From positions 62,001 to 126,000 of the forward strand of contig OZ037915.1 of assembly GCA_964035575.1 (NCBI GenBank): a stretch of DNA of 64,000 bases, written 5' to 3'. This DNA is from Rhynchopus sp. YZ270_cl-10. Taxonomy: Eukaryota; Euglenozoa; Diplonemea; Diplonemida; Diplonemidae. Under the pieces are notes generated by a model that had not been told where the DNA came from, made no database searches, and saw only the letters and a program-made list of their open reading frames with translations. The position numbers and the translations under genes are program-made. Of the stretch, positions 18,426 through 31,300 are shown piece by piece; position 1 is the first letter of the stretch; each line of letters opens with the position of its first letter.

Positions 18426-20117
18426 CAACAAGAGAGGGGTTTGGGGTTACTTAAATTCATTTTTCATACATCCGGCGATATGATATGAGAGAGAGGGGGT
18501 TACGTTTACCTTTCTGAGGGATGAACGCGGAGGCAACTATTTGGACGGAAAGCTGTGCTGGAGACATCTCTCTCTCTCTGACAGGCTGTATAGACCACAG
18601 TGTGTTGCTAATGTATCAGAAGTGCTTCGTGCTGTATGTTCACATTTGGGCATCTTACCAACCATCTGTATACCACGTAAGCAAGATGCACAATGCGCAC
18701 AGCAATGCTGACGATTTGAACATCTCTGCTTCGTAGCAGCAGACTGAAGAGTGCCAAGTGCCTGTTCACTCGTTCACATGGTAAAAAGTGATTGGAGTGA
18801 AAGGGAAAAGGCAGTGAACCAAGTTGAAGGCAGCCCAACAGAGGCAAGCAGGTAAGGGGTACGGGTAGGGAGAAGAAGACAAACAAAAACACATAAAGAA
18901 CATAAAGAAATCACGTTGGGTGCATAGTACTAAAACGCCCTCTCGGACGCAATGCACCTCAGGACATATCACGCAAGGACATCAGACAGAACAATGCAAC
19001 GTTACACACCTCAGATGAAAAAGGGTGTGCACTGGCAAATGTTCGCCTGTTCTCTGCAACAAAAAGACTTCAGCAAAAAGAGTCAAAACAGAGGGGAAGA
19101 AGATAAACACAACATCACTCTGGTACACAAAAAAAAATCGTTCGAAACCAACTGACATGAGCAAAGGGCGATAACACTGTTTTCATCGACCATTGCTATC
19201 TCTGAAAGACGTTGATCTTTATTGTTCGCTTGTCAGGAACAGAAGTACTGTAAGAACATAAATTTACATAATAAATTCAGCATTAAAAATTGTCCATAAC
19301 TCTACATGTTCTTGCATCCGCTCTTGTGGTCACATGTCTGAGTGCTGTTGCACACATTCACCTTCGGTGTTTGGTATTGATTGACCTGCGAGATACAGCA
19401 CGTCTCGTTGATGAGGGGCGAGAAGCACTTTGGTGGGGGGATGTCGTCAGGCAACGGATCGGACCCGTGTGTGGCGTAGCAGCAGGCCTGGTCGCTCTTG
19501 CACTCACCAAGGCTTGACTTTGTGCACACTGGCGGCACGGCAGGCCCAGGGTGGCATCCCTGGTTGTCATTGGTGCAGTGCTGTGTGGTGATGTTGCAGA
19601 TGTTCGGGGAATCCCACGTCTGGCAGCACGTCTGTGTCGCGTTGTTGTAGCACTTCCCGTTGTACGATATATTGTCCGAGTGGCAGCACACCTGGTCAGA
19701 TGCACATGGGCCCTTGCAATTACCAGACGCAAGCACAGCTGAAACACATGCAAACGCGACGATCACTGATTTGAACATATTTGTTGTTTTGGCAGGGTTG
19801 TGTTTCGCTGCATTATTGAGAGGTGTGGTGACATAACGAGGACGAGTGGAGGTGAGGAAGGAAACAAAGGTGACTCAAGAAGTCTCTTTCAATCGAAACC
19901 AAGAAAAATGGGGCAGAGAAAAGTAAACCAAGAGCACAGTCTGCAGCGTAGTACAATGCTGAAAATGCCAAATCAATAAATTGATTCAAAACATCTACAA
20001 AATGACTGCTCTGCTGGGTTATCGAAAAAACGCTGAGCAAAAAAAAGGAACAAAGAGAATGTTGGTCACATGCCCAGCATGCAAGGCTGTGATTGGTCAC
20101 ATAAAAAAGAACAAAAG
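18426..20117. repeat. tandem segment, unit 1 (Cys-rich gene 2)
   Basis: 18426-20117 and 20180-21872 share the same order of sequence at about 1.75-kb spacing: CAACAAGA, CATACATCCGGCGATA, AACATCTCTGCTTCGTAGCA, the Cys-rich gene and CAAGGCTGTGATTGGTCACA. Unit 2 has internal deletions in the 3' flank. A third, older relative covers about 1360-2330. Confidence 0.8.
19302..19778 (-). CDS. small secreted cysteine-rich protein, copy 2
   Basis: 158 residues with the same signal peptide (MFKSVIVAFACVSAVLA) and cysteine pattern as copy 1; it differs mainly in the first mature residues (SGNCKGPC) and in the segment DPLPDDIPPPKC. All N-glycosylation sequons are kept. An AG acceptor-like site after a pyrimidine-rich tract lies 29 nt upstream of the start. 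It sits in tandem unit 1, downstream in gene sense of copy 3. Function not recognised. Confidence 0.85.
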   Translation of the reverse strand: MFKSVIVAFACVSAVLASGNCKGPCASDQVCCHSDNISYNGKCYNNATQTCCQTWDSPNICNITTQHCTNDNQGCHPGPAVPPVCTKSSLGECKSDQACCYATHGSDPLPDDIPPPKCFSPLINETCCISQVNQYQTPKVNVCNSTQTCDHKSGCKNM

Positions 20118-20179
20118 CAAAAATACCTGTACAACGAACAAAACGGATACTGTATGTGCATTGCACGGATTTGAGAGGA

Positions 20180-21872
20180 GGCAACAAGACAGGGGTTTGA
20201 GGGTTACTTATTCATTTGCCATACATCCGGCGATAATATGAGAGAGAGGGGGTTACGTTTTCTAGGGAAAAACACGGAGGCAACTATTTAGGTAAAGCTG
20301 TGCTGGAGACATCTCTCTCTAACAGGCTGAAAAGGCCACAGTGTTGCTAATGTATCAGAAGTGCTGTACGTTCTCTTTTGGGGTGTCTGTAGACCACGTA
20401 AGCAAGATGCACAATGCGCACAACAATGTTGCCTATTTGAACATCTCTGCTTCGTAGCAGCAGACTGAAGAGTGCCAAGTGCCTGTTCACTCGTTCACAT
20501 GGTAAAAAAATGATTGGAGCGAAAGGGAAAAGGCAGTGAACCAAGTTGAAGGCAGCCCAACAGAGGCAAGCAGGTAAGGGGTACGGGTAGGGAGAAGAAG
20601 ACCAACAAAACACATAAAGAAATCACGTTGGGTACATAGTGCTAAAACGTCCTCTCGGACGCAATGCACCTCAGGCATATCACGCAAAGACATCAGACAG
20701 AACAATGCAACGTTACACACCTCAGATGAAAAAGGGTGTGCACTGGCAAATGGTACACAAAAAATCGTTCGAAACTAACTGACATAAGCAAAGGGAGATA
20801 CCACTATTTTCATCGACAATTGGTGTATTCTCTGCAGAAAAACTAACGACAAAGACGAAAAAACGAAAAAACTGGAAATTTACACAAAAAATGACATTAT
20901 TATAATTATATTCCAAGAACTAGCGTTTTTTATTGTTCGCTTATCAACAACGGAAAAGAAGCTCTGTGAGTATTCATTAACAGATAACACTAAATTCAGC
21001 ATTAAAAATCGTCCATAATCCTACATGTTCTTGCATCCGCTCTTGTGGTCACATGTCTGAGTGCTGTTGCACACATTCACCTTCGGTGTTTGGTATTGAT
21101 TGACCTGCGAGATACAGCACGCCTCGTTGATGAGGGGCGAGAAGCACTTTGGCGGGGGGATGTCGTCAGGCAACGGATTGGACCCGTGTGTGGCGTAGCA
21201 GCAGGCCTGGTCGCTCTTGCACTCACCAAGGCTTGACTTTGTGCACACTGGCGGGATCGCGGGCCCAGGGTGGCATCCCTGGTTGTCATTGATGCAGTGC
21301 TGTGTGGTGATGTTGCAGATGTTCGGTGCAGCCCACGTCTGGCAGCACGTCTGTGTCGCGTTGTTGTAGCACTTCCCGTTGTACGATATATTGTCCGAGT
21401 GGCAGCACACCTGGTCAGATGCACATGGGCCCTTGCAATCGCCAAGCGCAAGCACAGCTGAAACACATGCAAACGCGACGATCACTGATTTGAACATATT
21501 TGTTGTTTTGGCAGGGTTGTGTTTCGCTGCATTATTGAGAGGTGTGGTGACATAACGAGGACGAGTGGAGGTGAGGAAGGAAACAAAGGTGACTCAAGAA
21601 GTCTCTTTCAATCGAAAGAATGGACCAAAACCAAACAAAATCGGGGCAGAGAAAAGTAAACCAAGAGCACAGTCTGCAGCGTAGTACAATGCTGAAAATG
21701 CCAAATCAATAAATTGATTCAAAACACATCTACCAAATGACTGCTCTGCTGGGTTATCGAAAAAACGCTGAGCAAAAAAAAAGGGAACAAAAAGAGAATG
21801 TTGGTCACATGCTCGCATACAAGGCTGTGATTGGTCACATGAAAAAAAAAAGCAAAAGCAAAAATACCTGTC
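20180..21872. repeat. tandem segment, unit 2 (Cys-rich gene 3)
   Basis: Second unit of the tandem pair. Between 20750 and 20990 it diverges from unit 1 by deletions, while the coding part and immediate 5' flank are almost identical. Confidence 0.8.
21021..21497 (-). CDS. small secreted cysteine-rich protein, copy 3
   Basis: 158 residues, nearly identical to copy 2. Differences include LGDCKGPC at the mature N-terminus, WAAPNIC for WDSPNIC, and NEAC for NETC, which removes one N-glycosylation sequon. The signal peptide and all cysteines are kept. The promoter-side 100 bp (ATTATTGAGAGGTGTGGTGA) are identical to copy 2. Function not recognised. Confidence 0.85.
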   Translation of the reverse strand: MFKSVIVAFACVSAVLALGDCKGPCASDQVCCHSDNISYNGKCYNNATQTCCQTWAAPNICNITTQHCINDNQGCHPGPAIPPVCTKSSLGECKSDQACCYATHGSNPLPDDIPPPKCFSPLINEACCISQVNQYQTPKVNVCNSTQTCDHKSGCKNM

Positions 21873-22357
21873 AAATTGTAAAAGGAGACGAGGTTCTGCT
21901 TTCTTGAAAAGACCAAAAGAAAGTCAAACACGAAAGTGTAGTTTTCAGCTGGGTAGACAAAACAAAGAAAAAAATGAACGATTTTGAAAGTTCTGACAAC
22001 ACGTCTGCAGCAAATACGGCTCCCCACACGCAACACCTCAAGCAACTACTCAGGGCGACCGAGCAATGCACCACCCAGAGTTCCTTTGGAAATATCACAA
22101 CAAAAACAAAAAGGGTCATGCATGGAAACACGCCACAACCCCTTTCTCTTGGAAAACCGTTCACCATCAAAAAAAAACACACAAATACAATACCAATAAG
22201 CTCAACACGACCGACAAAACCCTTTTTTTGAAAAAAACACCCCATCACACACACTCTCTTCTACGGGGTTTTTCACATCTGAGCAATGTTTCCACTTTTT
22301 TAGGAATCACACATTTTTTGCTTTTTCCTCAAAACACACAGATTTTCACATATTTTT
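21873..22357. other. A/T-rich spacer downstream of the dynein-related gene
   Basis: No continuation of the dynein motor (AAA4-AAA6, stalk) can be recognised in either strand here. Frames are low complexity (F/V- or K/T-rich). Confidence 0.5.
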
Positions 22358-25300
22358 TCACACCCTCCCAGGGTCGACCGATATTGTGACATCTGTCACC
22401 TTATGCGCGAGGCTTGCTGGGAGCGCACTGCATCCTCCATAGATCACTATCTTCAACGCGCTGAAGGGGTGTACACGAGCATGCCTGAGGACAGGCTTGA
22501 AGAGAAGCCTCTCGAGGGGTGCTGCGATCGCTGCGTGGTGCACGAACATGAGACACGACAGTTCATGCTCTAAGGCACCTTCCACCGCGGCAGAGAGCGA
22601 GTACACATCGCACGACGCAAAATCGAAGAACTGCAGCGACAGTGTATGCGCGACGCAGGCAAACACTGTCCGCGTGGACTCTAGGAGATGGTCCGCTGAG
22701 GAGAGAAACTCCGACTCCGACCCTGCCCTCGCATGCACCACACTGCTCTGCGACACCACCGCCGCCATGGCAGCGACGGTCTCCACGAAAGACGCTGCGA
22801 CTGTAGAGCTGCGTCGCACCACGATACAGCTTCGTTCCACTTTTGCCCTCTCTTTTGCCATCTCCTCACGCTCTTTGTCCCCGGACACATCGCTGCGGAG
22901 GTGCGGTGAAGGCTCTGACACAACCGGAGGTGGAGTCGGTTCTATGCTAATAATACCGATCTCAGGCATCGCGACAGAGACAACAGACAAAGATGGTGTA
23001 GACAAAGATGGGGTAGAGGTGGATGTCGTGGTGACCGTTGTGCCCCCTTCAGTGCGGTAGCGTGCGTCGATGGTGTTGGACACCCAGTCATGCATGCCGT
23101 CCTCATCAGCGAGTTGTGTGCAAAAGGCGGTCTTTAGTAGCGCTCTGCTGATATCGTTTTTGATGGTGGAGGTGCCTACGCGCTCCTTCTCGAGAGACAT
23201 AAGGAGGGAAAAGGAGGTGCTAACACGAGAGAGCTGTTGTGGCTGCAGAACTGCAAAGTTTTTGTGCTGCGCTGTGGAGTAGATCATATCGGAGAAGGCG
23301 TCGATCGCAGTGTGGTGTGTCATATTCAGATGCGCCAGAGGAGAGAACCCACACACTGCACTGTTGATCTGCCGTTTTACTACTGCCAATAAAAACGCTT
23401 TTGTGTCAGCCTCTTCGGAGTGCACAATAGAGACGTTAGATCGGAGAAATGGAACATCCGAGAATACATTGTTTTGAAACCATGGTCGTGTTGGAGGTCT
23501 GACTGTGCCGATCACGACGGGGCAGAGGCTAGGGCGGGAGCGGACACTCCCACCATGCTTCCCCGCAAAGCTCAGCACCCTGCCGTTTGCATCGCGTGTA
23601 ACACGAAGGGAGCACACCTCGCGGAGCACTTCACACAAATCAACCTCGGTAGTGGGAGAGAGGCAGACGTCTTCCACAGAGAGCACCATGCAGCGGGGGG
23701 TGTCCTTTGCGTCCTTTGCCTCAGCGCGTTGCGCGGCACGCAGCTCCTTGAGCACATGGCGGTACACATTCCGCTTCTCGGCCAAACGCGCTGCGACGGT
23801 GCTGTCGCCACTGCTATGCACCCAGAACTCCACACCACGCCGTGTGCAGGCCCCGTCGACCTCCCCAGACGTTCCTGGGCGAAACCTCAGCACCCTCCCG
23901 CCCCCTACCTCTACAGAGTCCGCACGCTCTCTGTGCGCCTCATCTGCGGCGAACAGAGTACACAGCACACCTTCTCCACTAGCAAAGTTCGCAAGGTTGT
24001 GCCGCAACATGCTTTTCCCTGAAAACGAACTTCCAGAGAACAGAACGGATCTCCCTGAGAGGTGCAGAAGCGCCGCAATGTGAGCACAGGAGTGGTGGTT
24101 TGGGGTGCAAAATGCGTCAGAACCTAGCGACGATACCGCTGTACTACCCCACGGCAGCCCGGCATCATTAGTCTCAAACAGCGCTGCCACCGGAAGCCTC
24201 ATTGCATGTCTCTGTGGACATCCTTTCAACGCCTCTGACAGACACCGTACAATACTGTCACGTCCTCGCCGCGTGCATGACTTTCCTACCCCCCAGGCGA
24301 CTGCCCAGAGGACAAGAGAGTCCACTTCTGCAACAAGGTTTTGAGAAAAGGCACGATCCGCTCTGCGGGCAAGAAACCGTGTGTGGTCGGTGCCCTGGAG
24401 GAACCCACAGAGGAGTGCACCTATGTCCTCGTACAGCAGACGCACGGAGGACACAGGGCTGCTGTGTAGGTTCGCCTCGATGGAATGCGCGCACACCCTC
24501 ACGACAGCGTCGCGGTAGTTCCTCAAGCAGCTCTGCAGGGTTTTGAAGAACACCTCAAAAAACTCTATCTTTGCGAAGCCCGCTCCGTCCTCATGAATCT
24601 TCACCACTTCTCTCGCTATGTACCCTTGAACAGCCCAGAGCACAGCATTCGAGGGGGCCAGACCACCTTCTTCATCAAAGAATACGCAGACGAAGCTTCC
24701 GATGAAGCCTGGTGTGCAGCCACGGAGGCTGCTGCTTTCGACTATTAAATGTGCATTAGGGAATTGCGTTGCCGTCGCAGAGGCAGTCAGGAAGGAGGGG
24801 AGAAGCAGATGTGCCCAAAATGGCGCTGGGTTGCCGTCCATCACAATAAAGAGACGTGCCTTGCTGTCGACGTTTTGTGTTGATGTGATTGCGTCGGGTA
24901 CCGCGCCCACCGTAGCCACATGCGAGACAGGGTCCTCCCCACCAAACATCTCCCTCGCCGAGCAAGCATTAGGACAGAACGTCACAACCTGCGCCTGCTG
25001 CTCCTTCGCTAGATACTGAATCACCGAGGTCTTCCCCAACCGGGTCCCCCCCAAGAGACAAAGCGCACCACCACACGTTATGCGCACCGTCGCCAACGCG
25101 ATCTTTGCTACCAACGACTCAGGGACCTGCGGCAACACATCCTCTGCTAGGGAACCGTCGTCCGCATCTGCCCCTGGGGTGGACCCACGCTCTGCCCCTT
25201 GCTGTGGTGCGTCTAAAAGCGCTGTGGTAGGCCCTGCGGGGGTGTGGTGCAGCAGGTCGTGCACTTTGCCTTCAATACGCGCAGCGATGGCACGGCCCTT

Positions 25301-28300
25301 TGCAGCTGCCTCTGTGTCCGGACGGTGCACCACAGAGCGGAGCACATTACACATCACCACCTCTGAGATACGCAGAATCGAGACTCGCGTTGCGAAGAAC
25401 ATCTTCAGAATAAGGCTTAACAGTGCATACGGCCGTGGCCCAGGGGTGACACCTTCCACAGAGAGCAGGCCAGGGAACGCTACGGCTGCGGAAACGACCT
25501 TCGGGAGGAGCATGCTGACGTTGTCGGTAGCAGTGCTGCTTGAGATCAGCAGCGCGTTTGCGTAGATGACCAAATCCTCTGCGCTGGGCTCCGCAATGTC
25601 CTGCGTGCCTATCGGGGCATTGAGAAGGGCGTCGCTTTCTTCGCTTTCTTCGTTCAATTTGACATTGCGGTCACCTCCTCCCGCACCGAACAACGCAACA
25701 CATAACATCCGTTTTTCTGACGTCTGAGCTGGAAGTGCGACCTGAATTGTTTTGTCTGCATCATTGTCATTATTCAATGCCGCCAGGGCACCGAATATAT
25801 TGCCAACTTTCGCACAACGCCTTGGGGAGGAGGTGCCATTTGAGCCATTAGATTGAACGGATTGGGAGCGTTCAGCGCTACCTCCTCCTCCTCCTCCTCC
25901 TCCTCCACCTCGCGCAGGAAGCTGGGCAACGTCGCAGAGGATTTTGGAGAGGTGTTCTTCATGGTAGGTGGATTCGTCGAAGTTGAGGAGGTCAATGGCA
26001 TCTCCGGTGCGTGTTGTCATGGCAACGAAGTGCTCGCTCACGGCAGAGAATTTGGTCATCAACGCAGTAAACTCTGTTGGAAGCGGTGCATCGTGGATGT
26101 GCCCCACCGCCACCCACCACCCGGCATGGAACGCCCCCAGAAGCTTCAACGCCACCTCCTCCAGCTGCCCCGCCGCCATCTGCTGCGGTGGGACCGGAAC
26201 CTCGACGCAGTTGTTCCCACAGAACCCTGCCACATCCCGTACCATATGCGGCGACACACCGTTCACCCCTAGATACGTCCTCCCTGTCGACGTTGCCTTA
26301 ATCGCTGCTGCAAAGAAGAAGCATGGGTTGAGAGGCTCAATCAGTCGCCCCCCTACCAGATCATAGCCGTAAGGTACACTAAACACCTCAGGAGTGTCCG
26401 ACACCGTTGGCGGAACCACCTGAATGTTGACACTGCATGGAGGCAGCCCTGGAGTGTGCTGCGCGACACTGTTGAACCAGATGAACTCCTCCTCCTCCCT
26501 CCCCGACCCTGAGGTGCAGATTTCTTTGTTGTTCAGCAGATGCGTCATATAGATCAGAAGCGAATGCAACGTACACTGCACCTGCGGGAGCGCAGACTCT
26601 GATCGGATGGCACGCACAAACTGCGTCTTATCTTTGATGAGCTGTGTTCTGACACGGCCTAGATCTGCTGCGTGGACACGAAGGTCCTCGCAGGTCTGCA
26701 GACGCCACAGAAGCAACGCAATCTGGCATGTGTACGTCCCCTCCAAGACCTCTGCAAGCGATATAAGCGACGACCGTTTCTGCACTGCAGGCACCACCTC
26801 TGGAGTCGCCACAGCACCCCCACCGCCACGCCGCAGCTTCTTCTTCACATTCTTGAGAACCTGATCCGACATGCTCGCACCCTCCTTCTCTCCTTCCTTC
26901 TCCTTTTCATCCTTTTCATACACAGATGCACGTTGCTGTGCTATACCCTGCTCAAAAACATCCTTCACCGCAGCTTCCCCAAATGGACTGTCACAACTAG
27001 ACGGAGAGGTAGGGGAGAGCAGCTTCTTTGGGATATGCGGTTGAGGGGGTAGAGCTGGCACGGCAGGTGGGGAGACCTGCGCCTGCATTGCGGAGTTGAA
27101 GATGCACGACCCCCTTGCGATGCTCCGCTTATGTCTCGGTGGTGGAACACAAAGCGGTGAAGAAAGACTTCCCGTAGACACCACAGACCCACCTCCAGCG
27201 TCATGCTCACCTTTCTCTTTAGGAACAGAACGCTGTTCCCTCTCGTTCTCCCTCTCTCTCCCGGTCACAGAGAGGCGTATATCTGCTGGCATCCTCCCCT
27301 CCATGCTTGCTCCAAATGTGAACACAGATTGCCGCGTCTTTGTTGTATTATCCAAATCACTCTCCTCCTCTTCAGATGGTGCCACCGGGCGGGACCATCT
27401 GAGGTATGCATCGCCTACCTGCGCTTTAAGAGTCTCTTGGATCGATTCTTCAAGCTTCGGAAGCCATTTCTCAAAACTGCCTCTGACGCGGACCGGGGTG
27501 CGCAAGGAGACCGCTTCTCCAAGACACGAAGTGGTTCCAACAACGAAGTGACCTTCGGCTTCGGAGGCTTGCGTTAGACCACCGATACCACCACCGAGAA
27601 GGGTGGATATGACGTGTATAGGGGGGAGACGGTAGGGCGAGGCGGAGATGTCAAGCACTTCTCTGTCAGATAGGAGGCAAAGGCGGTAGAATTCGTTGCG
27701 ACGTTGAAGCACGTAGTTGGATATTTTTGAGCCAAGGTCGGGCCAGTTTTGGAGTTTTGCGACACCAGAGCGGAGCCATCGTTTTGAATTGGTGCGTTCC
27801 CCTTCAGCGTTCCGTCCAACGTCAGAGGGCCCTTCATTGCGCAGTGCGTTGAAGAAGTTGAGCCCCGAAAGGGTGAATCTTCGTATCAAATCCCGCAGGC
27901 CTTTGTCATATTCGGTGAAAACCTTTTGTTCTCCGATGGCGCGTTGCATTTCTTGGCTGGAAAATAAAAATTCGTTTTTCATCCAGAAATTTTGCGCAGG
28001 GTGGAGTTGTGCGACGACATCCTGAACAGAGCGGCAGATGTTTAAAAAGGTTTCTAATTGCCTGCGGATGTCGTCTGCTGCGTCAGATTCGAGAAGGCAG
28101 GTGGCGACACTGATGGAGTGATCGCATCGTTCGCTGATGTCTGGCAGCCCAGCTAGGACCTGGAAGGTGGTGTTGGTTGCTCCGGTAAAGGTGGAGAGTT
28201 GCAGCTCGGCACCGACCCAGATGGCCTGCTCTCTGTCGAAGATGCGACGTACCTTTGCCTGGCGGATGGCCCCACCCCACACCTCGACCACACTGTGCAA

Positions 28301-31300
28301 ATAGTACTTCGCATTGATCATCTTCAACTCGCGGACGGTCAACCCAGAGTGTTTTCGTGATGCGTTCCCTTCGTCGTCGCTGTCATCGTTTGCCGCATCC
28401 TCCTGGCTTTCAGGGCGGGCGCTACTACTTCTTGATGCAATCGCAGATTTAAACCGCTCCACCGCTGTCTCCATCTCCGTTTTCTGCGGAACCGTATCCG
28501 CAGTGGGAAGGACACCACCTTGGTTGGAAGGTGCTCTCATGGATTTGCGTTGCAGCTGGACTCTTTGGAGTTGCGTGAGTGCGTCTACGTCCATTATGGC
28601 GCCTATAGCGCGTTGATGGACAGCAAGGATGTGTGGTGAACCTATCGTGGAAATGACGGGAGCAAGCTCGACGTGGTCTTCTAAAATGCGGTCGATGGCC
28701 CTGCGGAGTCGATGGGTGGGTTCGACTGCGGTTTGTGGGCGTTGTTGTTGTTGTTGTTGTTGTTGTCCATCGTCTTCCAACTCCCTCTCTTCCCGTTCCG
28801 CTTCTTCTTGTGCCTTAGATTCCCTGCATACTGCCAACAATTCCGCCTTTGCCGTCAATAGCTCTGCCTCAAATCCCTGCATATCAATAGCCGCGCACTC
28901 CATATTCTCCCAATCAAAAACTTTGTTTTGCAATGAAAGAAGCATTTCCCAGAGGCGTTTTTTGGTGGAGATGAGACGACGTGCCTCAGGGAGGAAGGCA
29001 AGGGTGTGCAGCTGGAGGCCCATTTCTGCGTGGAAGTTGTTGTGATATTCTAGACGGGTAGCTAGGGATTGGGTCTGCGTTTCGAGGTTTTGAACGACGT
29101 ACACGGAAGAGCTGACTTTGGATGCTGGGTCATCGAGGTCGGGTTGTCCTAAGGCGTCGTGAACTTCTGCGGCGGAGGCTTTCATTTCACAGAACGTTGC
29201 CGCAAAGAGTCTGTTGTAACATGCTACATTGTAGTCGCGGTTTTCTTCGCTCGATGCAAGAAGTTTTTGAAAAAGTGTACGTCGTGTTGCGGCAGCTTCA
29301 ATTGCAAGGCTCAATCGCGCCTCAGGATCTGCCATGACATTTTGCACTGCATTTCTTTGGCGTCTCCGTGGTGATCGTGGAGCGGCATGACGCTTTTTGT
29401 TCTCCGCTTCTGCTTCTTTCATTTCTTTGAGAGTCGGGTGTGCGCGGATCCGACCTTCCAACCCTGAAATCAGCTCCGATAGCGCTCTGGTTCTTGAGAA
29501 TGCGGAGTCGACAGATTCTACTGAGCGTGCCGCTTCGACTCCTGCGGTGATCAGATCTTTAAACCCTTCTGTGGTGTCCGGATGTTCCGAAAGACGGTCG
29601 CAAAGATCAGTCAAAATCCGATCCATTTCAGTTGACGACACTCTTAAAAGCTCTGGAAGCGATGATTCCATTTGCACCACCGAAGTGCAGATATGCCTCA
29701 ACATCACTACCTTGATTGCTGTAGTATCCACCGCGAAGCACCCGGTTGAGGTTGAGGATGGAAGACCCTCCACCTCCCCCCATAGGAGCAAAAGCGACTC
29801 CACAACCTGAGTCGCCTCCTCAAGCACCCCGCTGTGTAAAATGCGGGTCAGCTGTTGGGACACCGATTTGCGGTGGGTTTCGGTGCTCGTGGTGTTGGCA
29901 GTATTTGCTGTTTGGTCTGCAAAAAGGCTGGTAGTCTCCTCCATCGTACGCACATCTCCCCATCTCTTTAAGAACAACCAAGGTTCTTTGCAGCAATGTA
30001 GATATCTTCTGAGAAGAGGGGACAGTGACGTGCAATACGCCTCTGCCTCATTTGCGTCCTGCCGAAGACGCAACAAAATCGCGTTTTGCGTCGCCAGGTA
30101 CGCAGTGTCGCCTTCAAGAAGGGTAGAAATGGTAATCTGATTCCTCCGAAAATCGCGGGTCTTATTGCGCGCCGCCCCTGATGCGGAGGCGCGCGGGGTG
30201 GGCGCTGCGGACCCACCTACTTCAGACCCACTACTCTCAACACTTCGAGGAGAAGGTGAAGGGGATGGAGACCCTGCACTCTGGACACCAGGCGAGGCGA
30301 TGGGAGGTGACATTGGGGAGATGGGAAGCTCTGCGTTAGTATGCGCACCGTTAGGGAAAAATTGGGCAAGGTGTGGGGAGCTTGCGAGGTCTGTTGGGGC
30401 ATCCTTCTCTACGGCTTGAACGGTGTCGTCTATTGCAGTGAGGATTGCCTCTATGTACACCGCTGGGTTGGGTACGAGATGGTGCGGTGCGGGGAGAGTG
30501 TTTTCATCCCCCTCCGGCGTGTTGATAAGCACCTCCGCGTCGAATGCATTACCCGATACTGGACCACTTTCGTGCAATCGAGGATGTGTCGTTGTGACCA
30601 AAAGCACTTCCAAACCAAACAGAGTCTGCTCCGCAAGATCCTCATACAAAGCCGATGCACTGCGTTTGGCCACACCACGCACCCCTTCAAATAACATAAA
30701 CCCAATGCTCGGTATAAAACGGTGAATTCTCACCAAATGCGCATCCAAAAAACCCATTTCCGCATAGCTCAACCCTGACGTCGTTTCGCTCGCCTCCCCT
30801 TCCTCCGCAAGAGAGAGGATGTTTGAGAGGAGCTGGTCTATGTCCTCTGAACGTCGTCGTTTATTAGTTGGGGTCACATCACTGTGTGGTGTGGTGCTGC
30901 CGTGGGAGTGAACGTGGTGTAAACGGCGTTCAAGGAGGGTTAATAAATCAGCGCCGTTGAACGACATTCCGCAGAGCCACGCTCGGCAGCCGTTGTACAG
31001 AACGTGAACGACACCTTCTCGGAGGGTTCTGATACGTGAAACGCAGACCCCTGCGTGCAATGCAGTGTGGGCTGCAAAGGAGGACATTGCAAGACCCGGC
31101 ATTTCATCATTCGAAGCGTCCCAACGGTGGAAGAACAACCCCGCAAGATGCTCCTCCATTAACGCCCTGCAGCCAAACACCGCCTCGTGGAGGTGTGGTT
31201 GGAGGTACGGTAGGGTGTCAATAAGGCGTGCAGCAGAGCGGCGGCATTCGTGTGCCCGGCTGGCACGGCGCCATACATCAAAGACACCCTTCAGACGAGA

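Noticed and set aside
21871-22254. Continuation of the dynein-related gene into a 3' exon
   Set aside because: Minus-strand frames here are low-complexity F/V-rich and show no AAA or stalk motif.
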